The notes beneath the pieces are model-generated. The model saw only the letters and a list, made by a program, of their open reading frames with translations, was not told where the DNA came from and ran no database searches. From VXMF01 sp965206775 (lineage in GTDB: Bacteria > Acidobacteriota > Terriglobia > Bryobacterales > UBA6623), in assembly GCA_965206775.1 (NCBI GenBank), contig CBDBKU010000003.1:1054001-1118000 (forward strand): a stretch of 64,000 nucleotides of DNA, written 5' to 3'. Every line of letters begins with the position of its first letter. The first letter of the stretch is position 1. Below, piece after piece: positions 35,101-42,864 of this stretch. Made by a program: the position numbers and the translations under genes.

Positions 35101-36966
35101 ACTCGAGAAAGCAGCGAGACCGTAACGCTGAGAGGAAGCACGGCCGTTCCCGGATTGAACGTCGTTGATGCGACGCTGGTCCTGAACGATGACGACGGCG
35201 GCGCGCCGGGACAGGGGCCAACCGGGGGGGGGCGGCCGTCCCGGCCCAGTACACCTCGCCCGCCTGTGACTAGAGAGGAGGACGGCGTGACCTTCATCCC
35301 CTTCGGGGGCGGGTTGGATGACTATGTCGAGCCGGGGATCGCCAAACAGATGGGTTACCTTCGTCGGGTGAACGTGCGGCTGGCGATCTGGACCCACAAG
35401 CCCGGGTACTTCAACGGGCAGCAGATCCTGCTCTACCGGACCAGCGACCAATTGGAGGAAGAGGCGGCAGTCACGTTCTTCGTCTACATGGAGAACATCG
35501 AGACGGGCGAGCGCCAGTATCTCTCAGGCATAGGCACGTCCCCGGTGTTCAGAGAGGCCGTGACAGACTTCTACGGGAATCGAGGCCCGGATTTCCAGGT
35601 CGGCCCGCTCGAATCGGCCCAGAGGCAATTGATTTGGCACGGCACGGCGTCCGAACCCGGTCGATGGCAGTTCGTCGCCGAAGCACGCAATTCTGATACG
35701 ACACAACTCCTTCGCAGAGCTTACGCCAAATTCGTCATCTCAGAGCGTCCTCCCGTGAAAGTAAACCCGTCAGGCGCCCAGACATCGATCACGGAGAGCA
35801 CGACATGGAGCACCGACACGCTTTATCGGATCCAGAATTCGGTGACGGTCGAGTCCGGGGCAACACTCACGATCGAAGCGGGGACCTTGATCCGTGCGTC
35901 AGGGACTGACGCGTCCATCATCGTCGAGAAAGGCGGTCGAATCGTGGCGAACGGCCGCCGGGAATCGCCTGTGGTCATGACATGCGACGAGCACGTCGGG
36001 TACCGAGCGCCCGGGTGCTGGGGTGGCCTGATCATTCGCGGAATCGCGCCTGTCGGTACGGCTTCAGTTAGCGACTCCGATTCCATGGCTGATGCGGAGC
36101 CTGCGTATGGAGGCAACGATCCGAACGACTCGAGCGGGGTCCTTCGGTTCCTTCGCGTGGAGTTTGCCGGAGCGGCGGCCGAGGGCGCCGCAAAGCGGCC
36201 TCCGGCAGTCGGGCTGTACGGTGCAGGCTCCGGCACCGTGATCGAGCATGTCCAGGTGCACGAAGCGGCGGGCGACGGGATTGCGTTCCGAGGGGGCACG
36301 GCGTGGTGCCTGTCGTGCGTATCGAGCGGTGCGGGCGGCAATGCGCTGGACTGGGCGCAAGGCTGGAGCGGCTCAGTCCAGCACGTGTACATCCATCAGG
36401 ACGCTCAGGGCGAGCACGCAATCCATGCGAGCGGCGCCGGCGGGAGCTCGAGTACGCAGCAGGGGATAAGCCCGAAGGTCTACAACGCTACCTTAGTCGG
36501 GTATCGGCCGATTGAAATGGAAACCTCGACGTCAGTCGGGATCGTGGTTCGCGACAGCGGGGAGCTTTTTGCCCGGAACGTGCTCGTCACGGGTTTCAGC
36601 GGCGGAGCTCTGCAGGTGGTCGGCGAAGGCACGGCCGCCCCCTTCATCAGCGGCGAGAGCAGCATCAAGAACGCTATCGCTTTCGAATCCGGAGGTTCCG
36701 ACGGCCCCGTCGACATTGAGGGCGATGCCGGCCAGAACATCGAGTTCAGAGTCGTGGACCCGATGCTCTTCATCGCCCGGTACGAAGCAAACCCCTACCC
36801 GAGCCCTGATTTTGGTTCCGCAGCTCTCGAATTCGGCGTCGCGGCGGTACCTCCGTGGAATGGCATGCAGTCCAGGTCGGCGCAGTACATCGGCGCATTC
36901 GGTTACAAGAACTGGCTCGAGGAGTGGACGCACTTCGGGCCCGAGCAGGACTACAGGATCCCGTAG
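32155..36966 (+). CDS. Large exported Calx-beta / beta-helix protein
   Basis: 1603 residues (ATG 32155; in-frame ATGs at 32167 and 32188 are possible). A hydrophobic signal (LPVAILVSLLVSVVAPPRLSA) follows a long n-region. After an Asp-rich unit come seven Calx-beta repeats starting near residues 195, 307, 418, 543, 663, 778 and 898, each with A-EGD/A-EGAG, FTV.L and a closing D(N/D)D; the first four keep the GTAT.G.DY turn. Then a Pro/Gly linker (about 1015), a domain with WTHKPGYFNGQQILLYRTS, and from about 1215 a right-handed beta-helix-like region (TVESGATLTIEAGTLIRASG). Calx-beta modules bind calcium and occur in adhesins and matrix proteins. Substrate or partner unknown; surface adhesion or polysaccharide binding is likely. 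No sorting signal seen at the C-terminus. Confidence 0.88.
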   Translation: MRAMTTAGSPDMGTALDRAGLVAGAEETPACPSCRRCPLPVAILVSLLVSVVAPPRLSAQNPTPGWVDGTVEVDPSSLNISKGETTSYRLRLTEQPTDTGWWVRVHVDGAVRIDGNYDQDGDGETDISWVPSVGWEFDPDNWDEWRTIRISATNEYDGSAPIIFDHDVWDHTANCPVHNVGTVRVSPGDGGNDVLPVLSIEDGRAEEGDGATVSFTVTLAPQSGSEVTVNWATRNGTATQGDDYVGDSGTLTFSARQTSKTIEVAVTNDDVDEELLETFTVQLSNPQNATLSQDAFRATGTIVDEDGFPSLVIADSQASEGSGRVGFTVNLIPQSAQAVSVTYNTRDVTAAAGEDYVGVEDGALTFSAGQTSRTINVIVTNDTLDEDDETFEVELSVPVNAELAASATATGTIEDNDGEPSLSISNVSATEGDPGDPPTTIDFTVRLNRPSGKIVTVEYETSGAPDGGTATEGSDYTSAAGTLTFYPAADPLETEKIISVPISNDELNEVNETFTVTLSNAVNATLGSSGTRSATGTIQNDDPLPALLFTNDTVTASEADGSIDFEVELDNASGRPVTVRYQTSNGTATAGEDYTARSGNLLFEPGRATQKTVSVLLKDDDVFEGGPTDPGETFTLTLSGASNANLNGQQGSATGTITDDDSDASEIRLTVNRETISEGAGSQTVDVTATLVGSVRATTTTVNVTVSASGVSGSVGYSVNDDSFPIQILAGQSSGTASFTLTPTNNDVDETNETVDVSGAADIPVTSAIITLTDNDGPLQGITLSVQPTTISEGAGMRTVTVTARLDGSAQTSDTVVSISVSRTGATGEPDFTTALPDPPSITIPQNSSSGQATFTLTPTDDDVDGPNAVATISGTSTTMLPGEISDATLTVEDNDSPSTRVTLSVDQDVVSEGDGITEIKVTATLNGSTRTETTAVSVQVAASGRANVVGFNAVPASFSVQIPAESTEGTNTFNLTPLEDETRESSETVTLRGSTAVPGLNVVDATLVLNDDDGGAPGQGPTGGGRPSRPSTPRPPVTREEDGVTFIPFGGGLDDYVEPGIAKQMGYLRRVNVRLAIWTHKPGYFNGQQILLYRTSDQLEEEAAVTFFVYMENIETGERQYLSGIGTSPVFREAVTDFYGNRGPDFQVGPLESAQRQLIWHGTASEPGRWQFVAEARNSDTTQLLRRAYAKFVISERPPVKVNPSGAQTSITESTTWSTDTLYRIQNSVTVESGATLTIEAGTLIRASGTDASIIVEKGGRIVANGRRESPVVMTCDEHVGYRAPGCWGGLIIRGIAPVGTASVSDSDSMADAEPAYGGNDPNDSSGVLRFLRVEFAGAAAEGAAKRPPAVGLYGAGSGTVIEHVQVHEAAGDGIAFRGGTAWCLSCVSSGAGGNALDWAQGWSGSVQHVYIHQDAQGEHAIHASGAGGSSSTQQGISPKVYNATLVGYRPIEMETSTSVGIVVRDSGELFARNVLVTGFSGGALQVVGEGTAAPFISGESSIKNAIAFESGGSDGPVDIEGDAGQNIEFRVVDPMLFIARYEANPYPSPDFGSAALEFGVAAVPPWNGMQSRSAQYIGAFGYKNWLEEWTHFGPEQDYRIP

Positions 36967-37249
36967 CGCGGGCCCTTCGCATCACCTAGCGAACAGCCGG
37001 GCGGCTGGACCCGAAGATTCCCGAAGCCAGGGCGAATCCCCTCTTGCCAGCGTTCCTGCGTCGACCCTCCGACTCCGCTGTAGTCGAAACGGCCGCAAAC
37101 ACTTGGATCTCACAGCCGGCGTTCGCTCGAGCCAGGCGGGACTTCGCAGGCGAGCACCTCGCGCACCTCAGAGTTAGAGTCGAACTGGCGCGGCTTCCCG
37201 AGTCTCTTCCGTCGGGTCGGTGCAGAGCGTTTCATAATCGGGAAAAGCC

Positions 37250-37408
37250 ATGAGCAGACAAGCCGTTGAATCGCTGATCCGAGGGGCCTCATCCGCGCGA
37301 AAGCGGGTCTATGCTCCGTATTCCAGATTCAAGGTGGGCGCGGCGATAAGGGACGAGAATGGCACTGTGCATACCGGCGCGAACGTCGAGAACGCCGCCT
37401 ATGCAGGT
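37250..37408 (+). pseudogene. cdd: Cytidine deaminase 5' fragment
   Basis: The ATG at 37250 opens MSRQAVESLIRGASSARKRV, then YAPYSRFKVGAAIRDENG and TGANVENAAYAG, the exact N-terminal signature of cytidine deaminase (the Glu of NVEN is present). The next expected segment with the zinc motif (CAER...PCGxC) is missing; the sequence runs straight into an integrase reading frame at about 37401. The gene is therefore cut at its 53rd codon or so. The 3' part is not in the window. Confidence 0.85.
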
Positions 37409-38201
37409 CCGGAACCTGTCCCCGCACACCCAGACGCCCTACATCGGCCAGGTGTCCCGGTTCGCCCGCCATTTCGGCCGCTCGCCCGAGCAGCTGGGCC
37501 CGGAGCAGATCCGGGCCTACCAAGTGTTCCGCGCGACCGAGAAGAAGCTCGCCCCCGGCTCGATCGCCGGCGCGGTTGCCGCCCTGCGCTTCCTCTATCG
37601 CGTCACCCTGGAAAAGGACTGGGACGTCGAGCAGGCCTTCCCCGCCCCCAGGCAGCCGCAGCAGCTGCCGGTCGTCCCCAGCCCCGACGAGGTCCGGCGC
37701 TTCCTCGCCAGCGTGCGAGACCGCTCCCATCGCGCCATCCTGACCGCCTGCTACGCGGCCGGCCTGCGCATCTCCGAAGCCATCAGCCTGCGCCCGGCCG
37801 ACATCGACAGCGAGCGCATGGTCATCCGCGTCGAGCAGGGCAAGGGCGCCAAGGACCGCTACGTCATGCTCTCGCCCCGCCTGCTGACGCGTGGCAAGCC
37901 GCCACCGACCGCTCCGGTCCGCCAAGGCCGGCGGGGGCGCCGCCGGAATGCCCGCGACGGGGCGGAAACAGAGCATTCTCGCGTTCCCGACCGGATCCTC
38001 GAGTATTTCCCGATCCGGCCCCAAACGCCAATCCGAGCTGTTTCGGCCCGGATCCGCACGGAAGGGGCGTTCTCAGGACCTCATGGACGGGTTTTGCGGC
38101 TCGCGGCAGGGCTGCACGGCGGCCCAAGTCGTCTGCGGCCACGCCCTGCTCTTTGCCGGGCATTTGGAGGGGCCCCACCTGCTATGCGTGAGGCGCTATG
38201 A
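37401..38201 (+). pseudogene. Tyrosine recombinase remnant (IS91-associated integrase type)
   Basis: From ATG 37401: MQVRNLSPHTQTPYIGQVSR, RFARHFGRSPEQLGPEQIRAYQ (SAM-like DNA-binding domain), LRFLYRVTLEKDWDVE, then the catalytic domain start LTACYAAGLRISEAISLRPADI with the conserved Arg and GKGAKDRYVMLSPRLL. After about 37890 the frame no longer matches; the HxxR and Tyr motifs are absent, so it is truncated and inactive. The N-terminal type is that of integrases found beside IS91-family transposases. The ATG coincides with the cdd breakpoint. Confidence 0.8.
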
Positions 38202-38491
38202 TATGCTTAGTGGCGATCAGTCATGTTCGGCACGGTGGCATCAGGCGGTTCTTTGAACGGGGTGATGCACGGCGGCTGCACCCAGCGCACGTCGCACGTA
38301 TCGGGCGTATCCTTACTGCCCTCGACCGAGACGACGCTCTGGAGGTGCTCTCGGCTGTGACCTTCCGGCTACACCCGCTCAAGGGCGACCGCAGGGGCCT
38401 CTGGTCCGTGCGGGTGTTTGACAATTGGGGCATTGTCTTCCGTTTCGAGGACGGGCAAGTGTTCGACGTGGACCTGACGGACTACCGCTAG
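38198..38491 (+). CDS. higB: HigB-like toxin (RelE/ParE superfamily)
   Basis: 97 residues (a GTG at 38213 is an alternative start). GGIRRFFERGDARRLHPAHV, RIGRILTALDRDDAL, FRLHPLKGDRRGLWSVRV and WGIVFRFEDGQVFDVDLTDY match plasmid-maintenance killer proteins of the HigB type, ribosome-associated mRNA endonucleases. Followed 9 bp later by a HigA-type antitoxin. It differs from the toxin at 24168, so the two systems are unrelated copies. Confidence 0.92.
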   Translation: MICLVAISHVRHGGIRRFFERGDARRLHPAHVARIGRILTALDRDDALEVLSAVTFRLHPLKGDRRGLWSVRVFDNWGIVFRFEDGQVFDVDLTDYR

Positions 38492-38500
38492 GAGGACAAC

Positions 38501-38845
38501 ATGACTGAGAGCGACGGCAACGTACGCTATGACGCTTGGCTGCGGCGGAACCCGCCCCACCCGGGCGGCTACATCGGCGATTGGATGGAGGCTGCGGACG
38601 GAACCCGCATGACAGTCATCGCGGCTGCCGCTCGCCTGGGCATCTCGCAACCCGCCCTGTCCCGTGTGCTGAATGGGCGCGCCAGCATCTCGACCGCGCT
38701 GGCCCTGAAGCTGGAAGCGGTCGGGTGGGGCAAGGCGGATATGTGGAACAGCATGCAAGCTCACTACGACCTCGTGCAGGAGCGCAATCGCATCGGCCAG
38801 TGGCCGCCGGATCCCACAAGAGAGGATGTGTCGGAGGCAGCCTAA
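38501..38845 (+). CDS. higA: HigA-like XRE antitoxin
   Basis: 114 residues. HPGGYIGDWMEA is the HigA N-terminal signature, followed by the helix-turn-helix AAARLGISQPALSRVLNGRASIS and LALKLEAVGWGKADMWNSMQ. An AGGAGG ribosome-binding site (38490-38495) precedes the ATG. It neutralises HigB and represses the operon. Confidence 0.92.
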   Translation: MTESDGNVRYDAWLRRNPPHPGGYIGDWMEAADGTRMTVIAAAARLGISQPALSRVLNGRASISTALALKLEAVGWGKADMWNSMQAHYDLVQERNRIGQWPPDPTREDVSEAA

Positions 38846-38886
38846 CACGTCGCCCATCGGGCCTGATAGCTGGCGTGGGGCCGTGA

Positions 38887-39336
38887 GTGCGCGACATGAA
38901 TGTGGAGGATTTCGGGAATGATACTCCCGTGCCCGACTCCCTCCACGATTTCCAATCCCAGCGCGACGCCCTGCTCCAGCGACTCCTCTCCCTCGGTGAC
39001 TTCCGCCCCGGCTCCATCTCCGCCACCAGGGGCCGTTGCGGCAAGCCCGCCTGCCCCTGCCACCAGCCTGGCCATGGCCCCCATTGGCGCCTCACCTACA
39101 AGCGCCATGGCAAGTCCGTCTCCGAGAGCCTCCCCAACGAGGCTGCCCAGCGCAAGGCCGAGCGCGAAATCGCCGCCTGCCGCGAGTTCCAGCAACTCTC
39201 CCACCAGCTCCTCGACGCCGATCTCGCCATCTGCCGCCAGTGCCCCGCCGTTGCGGGCGAGGCCAGCCGTGAGCCGCTGAAAAAACGGCCCGCGCGATCC
39301 AGAACGAAGTCGCGCTCGAAGTCGGACGCTTCCTGA
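38887..39336 (+). CDS. DUF6788 protein, first frame of an ISKra4-like element
   Basis: 149 residues (GTG 38887, or ATG 38896). A helical start leads to GSISATRGRCGKPACPCHQPGHGPHWRLTYKR and SVSESLPNEAAQRKAEREIAA. The C-x3-C-x-C zinc-like cluster with GPHW is the DUF6788 pattern found beside transposases. The last 18 residues (RPARSRTKSRSKSDAS) look like the zero frame after a slip site: the -1 frame at the A6 run continues into a transposase N-terminus. Hence it is probably the first frame of a frameshifting transposase gene. Confidence 0.7.
   Translation: MRDMNVEDFGNDTPVPDSLHDFQSQRDALLQRLLSLGDFRPGSISATRGRCGKPACPCHQPGHGPHWRLTYKRHGKSVSESLPNEAAQRKAEREIAACREFQQLSHQLLDADLAICRQCPAVAGEASREPLKKRPARSRTKSRSKSDAS
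39279..39286 (+). promoter_or_regulatory. A6 slip site for possible -1 frameshift
   Basis: Six A residues (39280-39285) in CTG AAA AAA CGG. A -1 slip here turns the DUF6788 frame into LKKTARAIQNEVALEVGRF, the start of the transposase-like frame. A6/A7 runs are common frameshift signals in insertion sequences. Confidence 0.5.
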
Positions 39337-39500
39337 ACGTGATCTCCGCCGCCCGGCGCAATACTGGGGCCTTCGACCTGGAAGCGCTGGAGCAGACCAG
39401 CCGCTCGGCCATGCAGCGGGCCGGCGCCGCCTTGCTGGCCACTCTGCTGGGCGAGGACGAGTCGCAGGAGCCGCGCACTCCCCGCCCGTGCCCTCATTCC
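39286..39500 (+). pseudogene. ISKra4-family transposase N-terminal fragment
   Basis: The -1 frame gives AIQNEVALEVGRFLNVISAA, RRNTGAFDLEALEQTSRSAM and QRAGAALLATLLGEDES, which resembles the N-terminal helical part of ISKra4-like transposases (LEAIE..LR.ALH.AGA.AL..LL). It is cut at about 39500, where copy 2 of the duplicated block begins; the catalytic domain is missing. Confidence 0.5.
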
Positions 39501-39569
39501 GCCCGGTAACCGGAACCAGCGCGTGCGCTCGGCGGCATCTTGCGGCGGTAGTTTGCTATTCTCCCGCCC

Positions 39570-40541
39570 ATGAGATGCGCCCGCTCAGAGTCCGCTGCCA
39601 ATGGGCGCGCCCAGGTGTTCCGCGCCGCCTGCCTGCTCGGCCTGCTGGCGGTCGCTGCACTGCCTGCCACGGCGCAGGGCGAACTCGCGTACCGGGCTGT
39701 CGAGGGCTGGGGGCAGTTTCCCGCCGACTACGAGCCTGGCGCTGGGATGGCCGTCGCGGTCGACCTCCAGGGAGGCGTCTGGTTCTACAACCGCGGGTCA
39801 CATCCGGTCGTCCAGTTCTCCAGCGACGGGAGCCTCGTGCAAGCGTGGAAGGAGGACAAGGAGCGGTCTCTTCACCAGACAGCGGCGCACGGGATGGCCA
39901 TCGGGCCGGACGGCGGCGTCTGGCTCGTGGATCGCGAGGCGAACACGCTGTTCAAGTATTCCCAGGCGGGCAGGGCGCTGCTGACGATCGGCAGCTTCGC
40001 CGCCCGGCAGGGAGACAACGAAGCCCGGTATGCATTCAATTTCCCAGCCGGCGTCTCGCACGACAGCTCGGGCCGGGTCTACGTGGCCGATGGCTATCGC
40101 AGCACCCGCATCGCGAAATACAGTCCGGAAGGCGAATACATTTCCCATTGGGGCGGGCCCGGCGATGCGGCCGGCCAGTTCGATTTGGTTCACGGCGTCG
40201 TATTGGATGACGCAGGGCGGGTGTACGCGGCCGACCGGGGCAACAAGCGCATTCAGGTGTTCGATTCCGACGGCAAGCACCTCGCCACTTGGAACGGGCT
40301 TGGCACCCCTTGGAACGTTGCCGTCGACCGTGCCGCGAATGTCCTCTGGATGTGCGACGGGGATGTCGGCCGGATCACGAAGCTCTCGCTCGACGGCACT
40401 GTCCTCGGATGGTTCGGATCGGACGGGCAGGCACCGGGCCAGCTGCATCAGGTGCACAGCATCGCCATCGATTCCAGTGGGGCGATCTACGCTGCCGAGA
40501 CGGTCAACCAGCGGATCCAGAAGTTCGTGCCGGCACCCTGA
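39570..40541 (+). CDS. Secreted NHL-repeat beta-propeller protein (copy 2)
   Basis: 323 residues, collinear with the gene at 25249. Signal peptide FRAACLLGLLAVAALPATAQ. NHL blades such as GRVYVADGYRSTRIAKYSPEG and GAIYAAETVNQRIQKF are unchanged; differences are mostly conservative (for example N to D in QFDLVHG). It is intact and should be functional if copy 1 is. Its downstream partner is the split gene at 40680. Confidence 0.85.
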   Translation: MRCARSESAANGRAQVFRAACLLGLLAVAALPATAQGELAYRAVEGWGQFPADYEPGAGMAVAVDLQGGVWFYNRGSHPVVQFSSDGSLVQAWKEDKERSLHQTAAHGMAIGPDGGVWLVDREANTLFKYSQAGRALLTIGSFAARQGDNEARYAFNFPAGVSHDSSGRVYVADGYRSTRIAKYSPEGEYISHWGGPGDAAGQFDLVHGVVLDDAGRVYAADRGNKRIQVFDSDGKHLATWNGLGTPWNVAVDRAANVLWMCDGDVGRITKLSLDGTVLGWFGSDGQAPGQLHQVHSIAIDSSGAIYAAETVNQRIQKFVPAP

Positions 40542-40889
40542 CCGGCGGGTCCGGCACGCTGCCGTGCCGAGCGTCCGGGGCCGACAAGGTTTGTTCGAGA
40601 CCCTTCGCGCCGGACGGCGATGTATGTTGTCCGGCCATTCTGCGAGTGCCCGAGGCGTGATGGTATGTTACCTAGTGACGTGACCCGAATCTTCGCGATA
40701 GCGCTCGCGATGGCCGCCGGGATTGCTCCGGCCGTCGCGCAATTCTCCGACTTCGAGCCGAGCAGGCTTGCCAGTGGCAAGCCGGATCTCAACGGCATCT
40801 GGCAAGCCATAGCCCAAGTTCGCCAGATTGCGACTTGGAAATTCTGCAAGTCATTGACAGATCAGGTGTTGTGAGACAGTCCAGAGGTC

Positions 40890-40904
40890 ACTTGGCACTA
40901 CATT
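40890..40904 (+). repeat. 15-bp direct repeat, left of the IS
   Basis: ACTTGGCACTACATT, identical to 42850-42864 and in the same orientation. Probable target-site duplication of the IS1634-like element. Confidence 0.8.
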
Positions 40905-42849
40905 TTGCGGATTCTGCTACTTGGCGTATTGAATCTGCCGACGATGAATCCGCGGTGTGAGGCCCGCCGCTCGCGCGATCTGCCAGGCCTCCGGCTCCGG
41001 TCGCACGTCTTGCCGGATTGCGAGCAGCCTGCCACCCTGCTCCTGGAGTGTTGTCGTGAGTCGCACCCAGTTCTGCAGGCGGTCCCGGATCGACTTCCAG
41101 CTCAGGTGCAGCCCATGAGCCTGCAACCGGGTGCGGATCAGGTGCACCCCGTGGTAGGCCAGCACCGCGACGAACAGATGGGCGGATACGCGCCGGTCCA
41201 GCCGATGAAAGACGGGCCTCAGGCCCAGTTCCGATTTCAGGCTGCGAAAGGTCGACTCGACTTCGGTGAGCTCCCAGTAGGCACGCAGCACGCGTTCCGC
41301 ATCCCAGTCCGCATGGCTGGTTCGCAGCACATACGCCCCGGCCGTCTCAGCGGCCAGCGCGTGGCTGGGCTTGCGCGTGAAGGTGACGGCAGCGGCCTTG
41401 CCGGCCTCCCCCGGGCTGACCTGCACCTCGTAGTGGCCGGCGACCTTGGAGTAGCGCTCGGCGAGCCGCCCGAGCTTGCGCTGCACCTTCTCGAGATTCT
41501 TCAGGCGCCCTTGGATTGACAACCCCTTGTGCAGATTCGTCAGGTCCTGCTCGTACTTCTCCCGCTTGCCTGCCAGGATCGCTTCGGCCGTGAGCCGGCG
41601 TGCCTCGCTGACCGCATACACCCGCAACTCGCGCGGACCCTGCTGGACGCGGTCTGCCCCGCCCGCGTCCCCCGCGGCTTCCCCGCACGGGTCGCTGGCC
41701 AGCGGCCAGGCCCGCACCTCGTAACCGCCCCGGGTGCGCACCACCGCCGCCGGATCGCCCTCCGGAGGCTCCGGCCTGGCCTCGCGGCTGACCGCGATCC
41801 AGTCCCAGCCCTGCTCGCGCAGCCAGGTCAGGTTGGCCTCGCTGGCGATGCCCGCATCCAGGACCACCGTCGGCCGGCACCCCTCCCCGGCCTGCGGGCC
41901 GGCCAGCCGCGTCAGCGCGTCCTGCAGCGTGCCCGGTTCCGACACGTTGCCGGCCAGCACCTCGCAGCGACGCGGGAACCCGGCCCCGTCCAGTGCCAGC
42001 GCCAGCGTCACCAGCGGACAGTCGGAACGCTTCTGTTTCGAGCGCCCGAAGCGCCGCAGCGTCTTGTTCTCGCGCCCGGTGTAGTGACAATTGGTCAGGT
42101 CGTAGAAGACCACCGTCGCAGGCAGCTCCAGCAGTTCCCTCTCGCGCGCGAAGAGGCCCTCCTGCAGCAGCTCGCGATGTTTCCACAGCAAGTCGTTGGT
42201 GCGGTAGAGCTTAGCGAGCGAGACGCCGGAGCCGTGGTCGAGGCCGAGCAGCTCGAGCGTGGCACTGGCCTGCTCCAGCCAGCGCTGGGCCTCGCGCTCG
42301 CTGGAAGGGTGCAGCATGCGCGCCAGGACCAGGGCGGAGGCAATGCGGGCGTCGCGCGAGGAGACGCCAGCCTGCTGCAGCAGGGGAGCGAAGCCGAGTT
42401 CGTCGAGGGCGTGCAGGCAGAGCCGCTCGGCACCGGCCGAGCGGCTGTGTTCATGGGCGAGGGAGTCGAGGCGAACGGTGGCGAGCGGGTCCAGGGAGTC
42501 GGAAGCGGGGCTGGCGAAGCCGCGAGCGCGCAGTTGCCGGACCAGGTTCTCGGCGGCAGCAAGGACTGCGGGGTCGGCAGCGAGCAAGGGGGCCTGCCCG
42601 CGGAGGAGGTCTTGGGCGAGGGAGGTGACGGCGGGCCAGAGAGGCTTGGGCACATCGTAGCGGGCGCCGAGGTTGAGGAGGGTTTTCTGCTGGACCGAGG
42701 AGCCGACGCGCTGGGAGTGGACGAGGCGGAAGCTGAAGGCGGGCTTGCCGCCGGAGGAGTGGGTACGGGTGGCACGGATGAACACGGTGGGGGGCTGCTG
42801 GACCGAGGGTGGCACAGGGCGGAGGGGGAAGTCAAGCCATTCAAGAAGA
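40905..42849 (-). mobile_element. IS1634-like insertion sequence
   Basis: A 1945-bp unit with one transposase gene on the minus strand, bounded by direct repeats ACTTGGCACTACATT (40890-40904 and 42850-42864). I see no clear terminal inverted repeats inside these, so exact ends are uncertain. IS1634/IS1549-type elements are known for unusually long, variable target duplications, which fits 15 bp. Confidence 0.75.
40917..42815 (-). CDS. IS1634-family DDE transposase
   Basis: 632 residues, apparently complete. Catalytic acidic positions: VVFYDLTNCHYTGRE (first Asp), TVVLDAGIASEANL (second Asp) and YWELTEVESTFRSLKSEL (Glu with the Y-2-R/K-like signature). RRVSAHLFVAVLAYHGVHLI follows in the RNase H-like fold. 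The insertion-domain part between Asp2 and Glu is long, as in the IS4/IS1634 group (COG5421). The stop lies 12 bp from the inner edge of the left direct repeat. No frameshift or stop, so the element may still move. Confidence 0.92.
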   Translation of the reverse strand: MPPSVQQPPTVFIRATRTHSSGGKPAFSFRLVHSQRVGSSVQQKTLLNLGARYDVPKPLWPAVTSLAQDLLRGQAPLLAADPAVLAAAENLVRQLRARGFASPASDSLDPLATVRLDSLAHEHSRSAGAERLCLHALDELGFAPLLQQAGVSSRDARIASALVLARMLHPSSEREAQRWLEQASATLELLGLDHGSGVSLAKLYRTNDLLWKHRELLQEGLFARERELLELPATVVFYDLTNCHYTGRENKTLRRFGRSKQKRSDCPLVTLALALDGAGFPRRCEVLAGNVSEPGTLQDALTRLAGPQAGEGCRPTVVLDAGIASEANLTWLREQGWDWIAVSREARPEPPEGDPAAVVRTRGGYEVRAWPLASDPCGEAAGDAGGADRVQQGPRELRVYAVSEARRLTAEAILAGKREKYEQDLTNLHKGLSIQGRLKNLEKVQRKLGRLAERYSKVAGHYEVQVSPGEAGKAAAVTFTRKPSHALAAETAGAYVLRTSHADWDAERVLRAYWELTEVESTFRSLKSELGLRPVFHRLDRRVSAHLFVAVLAYHGVHLIRTRLQAHGLHLSWKSIRDRLQNWVRLTTTLQEQGGRLLAIRQDVRPEPEAWQIARAAGLTPRIHRRQIQYAK

Positions 42850-42864
42850 ACTTGGCACTACATT
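42850..42864 (+). repeat. 15-bp direct repeat, right of the IS
   Basis: ACTTGGCACTACATT, the partner of 40890-40904. Confidence 0.8.

Noticed and set aside
32700..35200. CRISPR-like regular repeats
   Set aside because: The periodicity is about 330-370 bp, diverged, and coding for Calx-beta domains; no short identical repeats with unique spacers.
33649..35451. A 600-codon open frame on the minus strand inside the Calx-beta gene
   Set aside because: It mirrors the repeat periodicity of the + strand gene and shows no domain of its own.
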